Positions 14,844 to 24,465 of a DNA stretch of 37,943 nt are shown here, one piece after another (the stretch's first letter is position 1; each line of letters opens with the position of its first letter). The stretch comes from an uncultured Bacteroidales bacterium. Lineage in GTDB: Bacteria; Bacteroidota; Bacteroidia; Bacteroidales; Bacteroidaceae. The notes below the pieces were generated by a model that was not told where the DNA came from, searched no databases, and worked only from the letters and a program-made list of their open reading frames with translations. The DNA is taken from NCBI GenBank assembly GCA_902791295.1, contig CADAVI010000033.1, positions 1 through 37,943 on the forward strand. The letters run 5' to 3'. Position numbers and translations under genes: made by a program.

Positions 14844-16343
14844 ATGAGAGGAAAAATCTTTTCAGGACTGCTGGCAGCTGCAGGCCTTTGTTGTTTTTTG
14901 ACGGGCTGTAGCGACAACGATGCCAACGGCCTGGATGGTCAGAAAAAAATGCAGGTGACGATGAATCCCGCTCAGGACGCCGACTTCGAGGTGCACTCGG
15001 GCGGCGTGACAATCGGCTCGACCTTCGCACAGGCCACCAAGGGCGCCAATGTGAACGGCAACCTGTGGTATCAGAAATACGAGCGCCCCGTCAACGTGAC
15101 CGACGAGGAGCGCGCCAAGGTGATTGCAGAGTTCAGCAAGAAGCGCGAAGGCGCCAAGAACACCCTGCAGGTGACCTGGACCAACTTCTGGGTGCAGCAG
15201 GTGTATAAGGGCGAGACCACCTACACCGACGGCTTCGGCCAGAGCACCAGCGCCGGCAGCGACAAGATGAACCATCTGCTGGTGTTCAACAACCTCAAGG
15301 AAGAAGTCATCAGCTGGTGGCCCTACCAGGTGAAGTATTCCTTCTGGGAAGGCGACTACGAGCACATCAACAACTTCAACAGCGGCAACAACACCACCAG
15401 CTACACCGACGACCAGACCCACGAGCAATTCATCGGCACGACGCTGATGGTCAACATGCACAGCGACGGCCGCGACGAGCAGTTCGGCTACCACAACAGC
15501 CAGGACAGCAAGAACCACTTCGAGTACATCATCCTGAAGATTGACGGCGCCTACTACGTGGGCTTCGACTTCTACGCCACGCATCCCGAAGGCCAGGAGG
15601 CCAACAAGAACATGGACGTGGAGCGCGACTGGGTGTTCAACGACTGGATCGTGAAGATCTCGCCCGCACAACTGCTGGGCGCAGCACCCGTGAACCCCAA
15701 CCTGGAGGGCGACGACCCCGAGACGCCTGACGACCCCGAGACGCCCGCCACTCCCGCAACCTCCGGCATCGGCGAGGTGGAAGTGAACCTCTCGCTCAAC
15801 GCCGAGAAGGAAAAGGACGACTACATCGCCACGAAGCTGAGCATTCACGTGCGCGACACCACCGACGTGGAGGTGTTCATCCCCGTCACGGCCGCCTACT
15901 ATTGTGAAGCCGACGACATGGAAATTGTGCTTTCGCACGCCGAAAACGTAGAGCTTCACGGAGCCCAGGCCAACGAGATGACCTACAACGTGAACGGCCA
16001 GGAAATCAAGCTGACCGTGAGCTACGAGATGGAGGGCATCCGCGTGAAGACGAGCGGCATCAACGCCGCCGCGCTGAAATTCCTGCGTGAGGTGTTCGGC
16101 GACGGCATCACCTTCGAGGTGTGGAACTACTACCCCCAGACCGTCACCCGCGACGCCCTCAAGCCCATGCTCGACGCCAGCCGCGTGAGCTTCACCGGGG
16201 ATCCCGACCGCTACGTCAACGCCTTCGGCAAGGTGAACGGCGTGAAGAACCCGATGGACTGCACCGTGACGCCCCCTGCTGCCTACGGCTACAGCACGAC
16301 CGAAGAGAGCGGCTCCGGCAGCAATACGGTGTACACCAAGTAG
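14844..16343 (+). CDS. Secreted lipoprotein with DUF4114-like segment, function unknown
   Basis: A 499-residue protein with a type II signal peptide: lipobox LTGC with Cys22. The next residues are SDND, an acidic stretch like the Bacteroidetes surface-export signal, so it may be displayed outside. Residues about 55-280 form one domain ending in ERDWVFNDWIVKISPA, which resembles the Asp/Asn-rich DFND motif of DUF4114-type calcium-binding domains. A Pro/Thr-rich linker with repeated DDPETP (about 290-307) leads to a second beta-rich domain (about 310-499). No catalytic motif is visible. Acidic, Asn-rich composition and two domains suggest an adhesin or binding protein rather than an enzyme. It has its own promoter (14736-14767) and terminator (16375-16410), so it is a monocistronic unit. 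Confidence 0.8.
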   Translation: MRGKIFSGLLAAAGLCCFLTGCSDNDANGLDGQKKMQVTMNPAQDADFEVHSGGVTIGSTFAQATKGANVNGNLWYQKYERPVNVTDEERAKVIAEFSKKREGAKNTLQVTWTNFWVQQVYKGETTYTDGFGQSTSAGSDKMNHLLVFNNLKEEVISWWPYQVKYSFWEGDYEHINNFNSGNNTTSYTDDQTHEQFIGTTLMVNMHSDGRDEQFGYHNSQDSKNHFEYIILKIDGAYYVGFDFYATHPEGQEANKNMDVERDWVFNDWIVKISPAQLLGAAPVNPNLEGDDPETPDDPETPATPATSGIGEVEVNLSLNAEKEKDDYIATKLSIHVRDTTDVEVFIPVTAAYYCEADDMEIVLSHAENVELHGAQANEMTYNVNGQEIKLTVSYEMEGIRVKTSGINAAALKFLREVFGDGITFEVWNYYPQTVTRDALKPMLDASRVSFTGDPDRYVNAFGKVNGVKNPMDCTVTPPAAYGYSTTEESGSGSNTVYTK

Positions 16344-16374
16344 GAGAAAAATCACAACGCCATAACGGAACGGA

Positions 16375-16410
16375 ACGAGGCGGTCCCGAAGGGGTTGCCT
16401 CGTCCTTTTT
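16375..16410 (+). terminator. Intrinsic terminator of the lipoprotein gene
   Basis: ACGAGGC (16375-16381) pairs with GCCTCGT (16397-16403). An inner CCC-GAA-GGG stem extends it across a symmetric internal loop. TTTTT follows at 16406-16410. Confidence 0.9.
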
Positions 16411-16535
16411 CATGTAAATTCCGTTCCACACATGCTGTTCCCGAAAAAAACAGTCGTAATATACAAAAAAATGAGGGCTAAAAGGCAAGCGCTTTCAAGA
16501 ATTTTACGTAACTTTACGCGGAATATCATGGAAAC

Positions 16536-17867
16536 GTGTGCTCGCATGACGCACACAGACGCGCAGAAAGCAACGACTTGGACGACATTTCGCTCATAAG
16601 CTACTACCTCAATGTGCTGGCGAGCTACGCCAGCTACTACTGGGCGTATTACCGGGACTCGTTCCGCGACGAACCCTATGAGGTGCAGACGGCCATCGTC
16701 ATCATCCAATGGTCGGTGCTGGCCATCCTCTATCTCACCTTCATCATCGAGAAGAAAGGCCACCACCGCCGCCTTAAAGAGCGCACCTTCGCCTTGCTGG
16801 AGAAACACTACGGCGAGGCCATGGATTATGTATTCGACCGCGAACACAACTGGCCCATGTCGCGCGACGAAATCTACGGCCGCTTCAATGTGGACGAGCA
16901 GCAGGTGGCCAAACGCGGACTCCTGCGCAACAAACTGCAGAAGCAGATGATGTGCCACCTCATCTACCACCGTCTGATGGCCAGCGGCAACACCTGGACC
17001 AACCGCAGAAAGAACGTGCACCTGCTGCTGAACATCTTTGGCCTGGCCGTCTTTCTGGAGACGGAAGTGGCCTTCGCCAACCTCTTCATCAAGATGAAAG
17101 CGCTGGCCGTCGTGCGCGCCTTCAAACTGCAGGTGAGTCCCTGGGTCATCAACATGCTGATGGCCTCGAAGAAGACCCGCGTCAAACGCGTGGCGATGTA
17201 TCTCTCCGTGGCAGGCAGCGCCGACAGCGAGTTGGACTACTTCGAGACCGATTTCTTCGACAAGAACTCGTGCATCTACGACGAAATCGAGCTGGGCTAC
17301 ATGCTCAACCGACGCCGCGACGCCGGCATGAAGTTGCCCAATCTGGCCCATTGGGCCCGACTGCAGAAGAGAGACGAGACGAAGTGCATGTTCGTGCGTC
17401 TGATGCGCCGCTTCGACCAAAAGGAATACTGTTACCAGCTGGAAGACCTCTTCAAGACCAGCAAGCACAAAAAACTCATCGAAGAAATCTCACGCACCTG
17501 GGGCTATCTCAACTACACGGCGGGAGAACAGCAACTGATGGACATCATGCTGACACAACCCGACGACACGAAGGTGGCCATCATGCACGCCGTCACCCGT
17601 ATGGCTTCGGGCAAGAGCCTCACCCTGCTGCTCGACGGCTATCGCAACTCGACCAACCCCCACGTGCGTTTTGAGGCTCTGCGCTGCATGTACAACTACA
17701 GCGAAGACGGCAAGATTATGCTTGGCGAACTGGAGGCCGAAGCCACGGAACAGGAGAAGCACTTCTTCGAATTCTTCCACAACCCCATCACCATAGCACG
17801 CCTTGACCTTGACCACGAGCAGGCCTATCATCCCTCCGTGGAAACCGTGTTCAACCTGTCCAACTAA
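16536..17867 (+). CDS. Membrane-anchored HEAT-repeat protein of an exopolysaccharide locus
   Basis: About 443 residues if GTG 16536 is used; TTG 16578 (LDDISLISYYLNVL) is an alternative and no ATG fits the frame nearby. One membrane helix lies at about residues 52-70 (AIVIIQWSVLAILYLTFII), followed by a cytoplasmic or periplasmic helical-repeat region. Pairs of amphipathic helices through residues 170-440 (for example TKVAIMHAVTRMA and HVRFEALRCMYNYS) fit HEAT repeats, which bind proteins. No catalytic motif is seen. It lies 10 bases before the family 2 glycosyltransferase gene and is followed by a TPR/barrel gene. This order suggests that it is an accessory scaffold of a polysaccharide synthase and exporter. 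A TAACTTTA sequence at 16509-16516 is a weak -7 box. Confidence 0.78.
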   Translation: MCSHDAHRRAESNDLDDISLISYYLNVLASYASYYWAYYRDSFRDEPYEVQTAIVIIQWSVLAILYLTFIIEKKGHHRRLKERTFALLEKHYGEAMDYVFDREHNWPMSRDEIYGRFNVDEQQVAKRGLLRNKLQKQMMCHLIYHRLMASGNTWTNRRKNVHLLLNIFGLAVFLETEVAFANLFIKMKALAVVRAFKLQVSPWVINMLMASKKTRVKRVAMYLSVAGSADSELDYFETDFFDKNSCIYDEIELGYMLNRRRDAGMKLPNLAHWARLQKRDETKCMFVRLMRRFDQKEYCYQLEDLFKTSKHKKLIEEISRTWGYLNYTAGEQQLMDIMLTQPDDTKVAIMHAVTRMASGKSLTLLLDGYRNSTNPHVRFEALRCMYNYSEDGKIMLGELEAEATEQEKHFFEFFHNPITIARLDLDHEQAYHPSVETVFNLSN

Positions 17868-17877
17868 AAAGCAAGCA

Positions 17878-19282
17878 ATGTCCACCTGGTTAGCGATATA
17901 CTACTTCTTCAGCTACATCGTGTTCGGCTACACGCTGGCCATCATGGCGAGCTATCTCTTCTTTGTCTTCCTGAGTTGGAGCATGCAGATCAGGGTCAAG
18001 ATCGACGTGCCCGACGACGACATCATCAAGTATCAGCTACAGGGCTCACCCCTGACACCCGCCGTCTCCATCATCGCCCCGGCCTACAACGAGGAAGTCA
18101 CCATCATCGACAACGTCAACTCGCTGATGCAGATTGACTATCCCGACTACGAAATCATCATCGTGAACGACGCCTCGAGCGACCACACGCTGGAGCTGCT
18201 CATCGAGACCTTTGAGCTGGTGGAGGTGCCCTACGACATCACCATGCGTGTGCCCTCGAAGCCCATCAAGCGCGTGCTCAAAAGCCGGCATCAACGTCTG
18301 CTCCAACCGCTACTTCGTCTGCACCGACGTGGACTGCATCATCGAGCCCATGGCGCTCTACCGCATGATGTGGACAGTGATCAACAGCCACGTGCCCGTC
18401 ATCGGCGTGTCGGCCACGATGCTCATGAGCAACGCCTGCGTGGTGGAGGACGGACGCGTGGTGGAGGCTCACGTGCCTTGGAGTTTCTTCCCCATGTTCC
18501 AGCAGCTGGAGTATCTGCGCTCCTTCCTCATCAGCAAACTGGGCTGGAGCCGCATCAACGCCCTGCCCAACATCTCGGGCGGCTTCGGCCTGTTTGACCT
18601 TGACGTGGTGGTCAAATCGGGCGGCTACGACAACACCTCAATGGCCGAGGACGTGGACATGCTGCTGCGTATGGTGACCTATATGCACAACACGGGGCAG
18701 GAGTATCGCGTCGTGCAGGTGCCGAAGGTGTGCTGCTGGACGGAGGGCCCGTCCTCCATGAGGGCGCTCTACCGTCAGCGCATCCGCTGGGCGCGCGGCC
18801 TCTACGAGATTGTGGTCAACCACCGCAAGCTCTTCTTCAACCCCCACTACGGCCCCATCGGCGCCCTCACGCTGCCCTTCATCTTCCTCTTTGAATTCAT
18901 CGCGCCCATGCTGGAGTTCAGCGGCTTCATCTTCATGGTGTGGCTCATCATCGCCGGCGGCGTGAACTGGGGCACGGCAGCGCTGCTCTTCACCATGATT
19001 TATCTCTTCTCGGTGCTCATGTGTTTCACGCTGCTCTTCTACGACTACAATATGGAGGCCGTCAATTGGCACAACAGGCGCCGCAGCTACATGCATCTGG
19101 CTTTCGCCGCCTTCATCGAACCCTTCGTGTATCACCCCATCATCACCTACTGCTCCAACATCGGCTACTTCCAGTATCTCAGCGGACAGGCCGCCATCTG
19201 GAAACCCATTCAGCGCAAGGGCGTGAAGAAAAGGAATCTTGCATCAAAAAACACCGGCAATGACGCAAAACCAACGACATAA
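17878..19282 (+). pseudogene. Membrane family 2 glycosyltransferase (PgaC-like), broken by internal deletion and frameshift
   Basis: Starts at ATG 17878 (MSTWLAIYYFFSYIVFGYTL). The first frame gives two N-terminal membrane segments, then SIIAPAYNEEVTIIDNV and VNDASSDHT of the processive family 2 core, and runs correctly to RVLKS at 18285. The matching downstream part is in the next frame, beginning near 18281 with KAGINVCSNRYFVCTDVDC, and continues to TAA/TAG at 19282 with the DxD motif TDVD, QRIRWARGLYEI (the QxxRW motif of processive synthases) and four C-terminal helices. Relatives have about 25 more residues between these points, including the Gly-Lys-Ala-Asp-Ala-x-Asn substrate motif. 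A deletion of 3n+2 bases (about 77-80) at 18279-18286 explains both facts. The intact enzyme would polymerise a sugar such as GlcNAc across the inner membrane. An assembly error is the main alternative. Confidence 0.82.
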
Positions 19283-22049
19283 ACTGCTGCTCTGCACGCT
19301 CTGCGCCCTGCTCGCTTTCACAGCGGCGGCTCAGGACGAACTGCACACGGCGCGCTACTACGCGGGCCGCATCCGCGACTTCGCCCGCATCAACGCCTGG
19401 AGCGAAGCACGCCACGAACTCGACGAGGCGCTCAACCTCTATCCCGACAACCCCGACCTGCGCTACTACAACGGCCGCTATTACTACGTCGTGGGTGACA
19501 TGAACCGCGCCCGCTACAATCTGGTCAGGGCCGCGCAGGAGGACGAGCTGCACTTCCGAGCCAAACGCCTGCTGGTCGATGTGGAAGACACGCTGCATCA
19601 TCTCTCCAGCGCCATCTGCTACATCAACGAGCTGCTGGAGTTCCAACCCTACGACCGCGATATGTGGCGGCGCAAAATCAGCCTCTACCGCAAGATGGGC
19701 AACGAGGTGGAAGCCGACGCCTCACTCCGGCGTCTGGCACAGATCTACCCCAACGACAGCACCATCGCCGCCGAATTGCGCAAGCGCAACCGCGCCTCGT
19801 GGAACGAAGTGCTCAAGCGCAGCAACACCGCCGAAGCCATTCACAATCTGGAGCAATGGATCGACCTGGATCCGAAGAACGTCGAATACTACCTCGAACT
19901 CATCAACCTCTATGAGCGCATCGGCGAATACGATCACGCCCTGGGCACCGTCAACCGTGCGCTGATACACTTCCCGGGCAGCAGCCTCTTCATCAACAAG
20001 GGCATCGGCATCCTCTCCGGGCAAGGGTTCTACGCACAGGCCGCCGTGTTCGCCCAAAACCACGGACAGAAGCATCTCACCGACGAACTGCTTCAGAATC
20101 TGGCCGCACACGCCCGCATGAACGACCCCTACGAGGCCAACGGACGCCTCTATGCCGCCACCGGCGACCGCGACGCGCTCAACTACCTCATCAACACCGC
20201 TCTCACGCGAGGCTACCACGACGATGCCTACGTCTATCTCCGCGAAGCCATGCGTCTGGAGGGCCGCACGGCACCTTTGCTGCTGAAGCTCTACGGACTC
20301 CACACGAAGACGGGCAATCAGCAGGCAGCCTATCGTGTCTTGGAAGAACTCTACACGGTCAATCCCGACAACGGGGACATTACGGAGGAATACGCCGCGC
20401 TGATGCTCCGCATGGGCACACACGCCATGGAGACGCAGCAGTGGTCTGAAGCCAATATGTATCTGCAACGGGCACTCGACCTGATGACGCCCGACCACGA
20501 ACAGTGGGCCGCCACAGTGTCGAGGAAAATCACCGTGCTGGGCCATCTGGGCCAGTTCACCACCGCACGCGACCTCTATCGGCGCAGCGCCATGGTGGCC
20601 GGTGCGGATGACGCCCGGCGCTTCGCTTCCGCTTATGAAGACATGGCAGCCAACCGGCTGCGTCTGCTCGTGGAGGAGGAACGCTACGAAGAAGCCCTCG
20701 AAGAGGCCCAGGCGCTGCTCGAGGTGGTGCCCAACAGCGAGGCCGCGCTGCGCTGCTGCATCAACATGAGCCAAACGCTCAAGCGCGACGAGCTCTTCCG
20801 GCACTACGCCCGCCGGGGTTACGAAGCCTATCCCGAAAACCCGTATTTCGTCATCAAGCAAGCCGTTGCGCTGCAGCAACAGGGGCGCACCCCGGAGGCG
20901 CTCGCACTGGTACACCCGAATCACGGGCAGAACGAATGGACCAGCCCGCAATACACGGCTGCCTTCTCCGGCATCTCCGCCGAATGGGCTCAGATGCTCC
21001 TCAAAGAGCGCATGGCCGACATCGCCCTCGAAGTGGTAGACACCGCACTGGTCTACGACCCGCTCAACAAGGAGTTGCTCTACACCAAAGGTCTGGCCCA
21101 CGAGCAACTCAAACAATGGCCCCAAGCCTACGAACTGCAGCGCCGCAACTACAATCCCAGCAACGCCGAACAGCAGGAGTGGTATGAACACATGCGCTAC
21201 CTCGGATTCCGCAGTTTCAAGAACCGCGTGGACGTGAACTACACCGCCGCCTTCTACGACACAAAAGCGGCCAACACGGCTTCCATCGGTCACCTCTACT
21301 CCATCGCCTCGGTGGCCTACAGCCGCCTCACCAAGCGCAACACCTACACGGGACAAATCAGTTACAAGGGTATCGACGGATACCACAGCGAAGAGGAGAA
21401 CGAATCGGGCGGTGTGGGTCTGGAATTCATGGCGCAGTGGGAACATCGGTTCAACAGCCGCTGGAGCGGCATGGCCAATGCGGCCGTCTCCACACGCTAC
21501 TTCAACAAAGCGGGCGCCAACATCTCCGCATCCTACGCTGCGGCGCGCGGTTGGACCCCCACGCTGAAACTGGGCTATCGCCGCACGCCGGAGTCGTATC
21601 TCTTCCTGAGCGAAGGCGACGCCGTGACGGCCAACAGGGACGAATACAACCTCTGGCTTATCAACCCCTCGGTGGAAAAGGCCTGGGAGCGCTTCAGAGT
21701 CAGCGGCGGCGCCGACCTGGTGTTTATGGCCTCAAGCCTCTACTACAACGTCATGCTCAAGGGCAAACTCTTCTTCAACGACGACAACATCTCCTCCGTC
21801 GGATTGACGACGGGCTTCGGCTCATTCCCCGAGCTCTCGTTTTTTGACCAAACGGCCTTGCGCAACGTCTCACACACGAACGCGATGGTGGGAATAGACT
21901 TCCAGTATCTCTGCACGCGCCATCTCTACCTCGGGCTGTCGGGCAACTGGAACACCTGCTTCAACCCCTACCGCACTGCCGACGGCACACTGAAGGACTC
22001 CTACCGCAACATCTTCAGCATCACCTTCCAGGTACATACAGCATTCTAA
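19260..22049 (+). CDS. TPR protein with C-terminal YaiO-type outer-membrane beta-barrel
   Basis: A 929-residue protein from ATG 19260, which overlaps the end of the glycosyltransferase gene by 23 bases. A signal peptide (KLLLCTLCALLAFTAAAQ) ends near residue 25. Residues about 26-640 are TPR and TPR-like helical pairs (for example ARYNLVRAAQEDELHFRAKR, IHNLEQWIDLDPKNVEYYLE, LYTKGLAHEQLKQWPQAYEL). The last 280 residues alternate amphipathic beta strands (VDVNYTAAFYDTKAANTAS; HLYLGLSGNWNTCFNPYR) and end in Phe, as expected for insertion by the BAM complex. The arrangement mirrors PgaA, in which periplasmic TPRs feed poly-GlcNAc to a barrel. It is therefore the likely export pore of this locus. 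The polymer itself is not identified. Confidence 0.85.
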   Translation: MTQNQRHKLLLCTLCALLAFTAAAQDELHTARYYAGRIRDFARINAWSEARHELDEALNLYPDNPDLRYYNGRYYYVVGDMNRARYNLVRAAQEDELHFRAKRLLVDVEDTLHHLSSAICYINELLEFQPYDRDMWRRKISLYRKMGNEVEADASLRRLAQIYPNDSTIAAELRKRNRASWNEVLKRSNTAEAIHNLEQWIDLDPKNVEYYLELINLYERIGEYDHALGTVNRALIHFPGSSLFINKGIGILSGQGFYAQAAVFAQNHGQKHLTDELLQNLAAHARMNDPYEANGRLYAATGDRDALNYLINTALTRGYHDDAYVYLREAMRLEGRTAPLLLKLYGLHTKTGNQQAAYRVLEELYTVNPDNGDITEEYAALMLRMGTHAMETQQWSEANMYLQRALDLMTPDHEQWAATVSRKITVLGHLGQFTTARDLYRRSAMVAGADDARRFASAYEDMAANRLRLLVEEERYEEALEEAQALLEVVPNSEAALRCCINMSQTLKRDELFRHYARRGYEAYPENPYFVIKQAVALQQQGRTPEALALVHPNHGQNEWTSPQYTAAFSGISAEWAQMLLKERMADIALEVVDTALVYDPLNKELLYTKGLAHEQLKQWPQAYELQRRNYNPSNAEQQEWYEHMRYLGFRSFKNRVDVNYTAAFYDTKAANTASIGHLYSIASVAYSRLTKRNTYTGQISYKGIDGYHSEEENESGGVGLEFMAQWEHRFNSRWSGMANAAVSTRYFNKAGANISASYAAARGWTPTLKLGYRRTPESYLFLSEGDAVTANRDEYNLWLINPSVEKAWERFRVSGGADLVFMASSLYYNVMLKGKLFFNDDNISSVGLTTGFGSFPELSFFDQTALRNVSHTNAMVGIDFQYLCTRHLYLGLSGNWNTCFNPYRTADGTLKDSYRNIFSITFQVHTAF

Positions 22050-22082
22050 AACACACAATATCAACATCAAGCCATACCGTTT

Positions 22083-23846
22083 ATGAAACGTATCTGCCGT
22101 CCCGTATTATTCCTCCTGACGATGGCCGCCACTTATGCCTGCCACCGGATGCCGGCAACAGCCAACGACGAGACGTTTGACTATCGCGAGATTTATCTGC
22201 CCTACAGCTTCATGTGCGATGAGAAAGAACTGGGGCTCAACAACGTGGAACGCGATTGGGCCATTTGGGGGCACAACCTCTCCAGAGTGGTGCCCGAACG
22301 CCACTCCAACAGCATTTACGCCAACGTCGGCGGGAACACCGTCAAGAAGCAGTTCTGCTTCTCCTCACCGCAACTGCAGATATACATCTCCAAGTTTATC
22401 GACGAGGAATGCGGCAATAACCGGCCGCAGCGCTTCGCCGTTCTGCCCAACGACAACGACATCGTCTGCCAATGTGCACGCTGCCGTGAACTCGGATGCA
22501 CCCCGACCGACGCTACTCCGGCCGTATTTGCCCTCTTGGACAAACTCGCCGCGAACTATCCAAAACACAAGTTCTTCACCTCATACTATCTTACCACGCG
22601 CCAACTGCCAAAAGCACCCCTTCCCGACAACGTCGGCGTGCTTGTCAGCGCGATGGACTATCCGCTCTCTGCCGTCGAGACGCCCCGGGAGCGGAAGTTT
22701 GAACAACTTCTGAAGGACTGGAGCAGCGTGTGCCGTAACGTCTATGTGTGGGACTACATCAACAACTTCGACGACTACTACACACCCTTCCCCATATACG
22801 CAGTGGTGCAGCGCCGCCTGCAGCTCTATGCCCGCACAGGCGTGAAGGGCGTCTTCCTCAACGGCAGCGGGCACGACTACAGCACCTTCAACCGCATCAA
22901 CACCTACGTACTGGCCGCCCTTCTGTCCTCTCCCGATGCCGACTGGCGTGAAGTGCTCACGGAGACCTGCCGCCGCTTTTTCCCCACCGCGGGAGAGACG
23001 CTGGCTCGCTTCAGGATGGAGCAGGAGGACTATGTGGTCGCCACCGGCCGTATCCTGCCCCTTTACGACGGGGTGGCTGCCGCCGTACGCAGCTATCTGC
23101 CCCGAGAGAGTTTCCTGGATTTCTACGCCAAGATGGAGCGGCTGGCCGCCTCGACTTCAGGCAGCGAAGGCGCCGGCATCAACCGGATACTTCGCGCCGT
23201 CACGCTGACACGCCTCGAACTGATGCGCCTCGATGGCATCGCACCGAAGGAAGTTGGCAAGGCACGGGCGCTGCTGGCACGTCTCGACAGCATCGACGAC
23301 GTCTCCGTCGTCAACATGAACGGAAAGAAGTGGGAAACACGCATCTACAGCGAGTCATATTGGACTGTGGACAACTACATCAGCGACTACCGGCAGATGC
23401 TCGACCTCTGTGCCGAACAGAAGGGAAACATCCTGCTTCACCAGCCGCTCACGGCCCTCACCCGCCTGGATGAGGACTACAGCGATCTCTCCGTTCTGAC
23501 CGACGGAATGGCCGGACTGCCGGGCAACTACCATTGCGGCCAGCTGATTTCCTCGGCCAATCCCTCGCTCAACATCGCGCTGCCTGCAGGCCATCGCTAC
23601 CGCCGCGTGCGGGCGGGCCTCACTTCCAACATCCAGTTCCGCATCGCCTTGCCTCTTCGCGTCACCCTCTCCTGCGGTGGACGCGAGATTGGCAGCATTG
23701 TGCCCTCGCCCGTCCTGGCGCCGTCGGGACGCACCACGGTGGAGTTCAATGTGCCCGACTGGGCCAACCAAGGCACGCTGGTCCTGCGCTTCTTCCGCAA
23801 CCCCGAAGTTCACACTATGGCCATCGATGAAATCGAGGCTTATTAA
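22083..23846 (+). CDS. DUF4838 (glycoside-hydrolase-like) lipoprotein
   Basis: A 587-residue protein. The N-terminus MKRICRPVLFLLTMAATYAC is a signal peptide with a lipobox-like TYAC, Cys20. Residues about 100-290 match DUF4838: FAVLPNDNDIVCQCARCREL, where the paired Cys may bind metal, then VYVWDYINNFDDYYTPFP and GVKGVFLNGSGHD, the TIM-barrel-like core. DUF4838 belongs with GH20-type and related hydrolase folds found in Bacteroidetes; no activity has been shown that I can name with confidence. The C-terminal 150 residues form a beta domain (FNVPDWANQGTLVLRFFRNP). It starts 33 bases after the barrel gene, in the position taken by the PgaB deacetylase/hydrolase in the pga operon, so trimming or modifying the exported polymer is a fair guess. 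Confidence 0.82.
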   Translation: MKRICRPVLFLLTMAATYACHRMPATANDETFDYREIYLPYSFMCDEKELGLNNVERDWAIWGHNLSRVVPERHSNSIYANVGGNTVKKQFCFSSPQLQIYISKFIDEECGNNRPQRFAVLPNDNDIVCQCARCRELGCTPTDATPAVFALLDKLAANYPKHKFFTSYYLTTRQLPKAPLPDNVGVLVSAMDYPLSAVETPRERKFEQLLKDWSSVCRNVYVWDYINNFDDYYTPFPIYAVVQRRLQLYARTGVKGVFLNGSGHDYSTFNRINTYVLAALLSSPDADWREVLTETCRRFFPTAGETLARFRMEQEDYVVATGRILPLYDGVAAAVRSYLPRESFLDFYAKMERLAASTSGSEGAGINRILRAVTLTRLELMRLDGIAPKEVGKARALLARLDSIDDVSVVNMNGKKWETRIYSESYWTVDNYISDYRQMLDLCAEQKGNILLHQPLTALTRLDEDYSDLSVLTDGMAGLPGNYHCGQLISSANPSLNIALPAGHRYRRVRAGLTSNIQFRIALPLRVTLSCGGREIGSIVPSPVLAPSGRTTVEFNVPDWANQGTLVLRFFRNPEVHTMAIDEIEAY

Positions 23847-23872
23847 ACCGACTGCTTATCCCTCCGCTCCCC

Positions 23873-24448
23873 ATGACCCGTTTCGTCCGCTTCACCGCCC
23901 TCCTCCTTGCCGCTCTTGCGGGGCTCTCCGCGTGCAAGAAGCAGCTGCATCCCGTCTCCGTCATCGTCGTAGACCCCATTCGCCACTACTATCCTGTGAT
24001 TCAGGGTGAAATGATGGGTGTCACCTATGAGGTAGAAAACATCTCCGGACACCCGCTCTTCATTCAGGAGGTGCAGACCTCCTGTGGCTGTCTGGTGCCC
24101 CGCGACGAGTTGCCTATCGTCATCTTACCCCACAAGAGCGGTTTCGTCCACCTGGAATTCAACACCATCAAGAATACGGGCTACGTCCACCACTACGTCT
24201 ATTGCTACGGCAACTTCGCCGACTCCTCATGCATTGAGATGCAGTTTGACACCAATGTGGTGCCCAGCGCCGACTACAACCACGACTACGAAGAGTTGTG
24301 GCACCACCAGCACGAGAACGGCATCACCCTGCGTGACTACGTTGACGGTCGCTCTTCACAAAAAGGCTACTATACGGAGGATCCGGGGGAGTCGCAGCAA
24401 CAAAAGGCTAAGGACGAGGTTCAGAAGGCAATAGACCAAGCCCTGTGA
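23873..24448 (+). CDS. DUF1573 lipoprotein
   Basis: A 191-residue protein with a type II signal (LAALAGLSAC, Cys21). Residues about 45-130 form the DUF1573 immunoglobulin-like domain, with the diagnostic EVQTSCGCLVP motif and a later VHHYVYCYGNF strand. DUF1573 proteins are very common in the Bacteroidetes periplasm; their function is unknown and the SCGC motif may be redox-active. The C-terminal 50 residues are charged, with a Q/K-rich tail. It starts 26 bases after the DUF4838 gene and is probably the last gene of the exopolysaccharide operon. It converges on the tautomerase gene with a 17-base gap. Confidence 0.85.
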   Translation: MTRFVRFTALLLAALAGLSACKKQLHPVSVIVVDPIRHYYPVIQGEMMGVTYEVENISGHPLFIQEVQTSCGCLVPRDELPIVILPHKSGFVHLEFNTIKNTGYVHHYVYCYGNFADSSCIEMQFDTNVVPSADYNHDYEELWHHQHENGITLRDYVDGRSSQKGYYTEDPGESQQQKAKDEVQKAIDQAL

Positions 24449-24465
24449 GAGACTGCGCGGGCGCC

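Noticed and set aside
19239-19259. Earlier ATG for the TPR-barrel protein
   Set aside because: It would add seven residues before the signal peptide and lie deeper inside the preceding gene; ATG 19260 gives a normal signal sequence.
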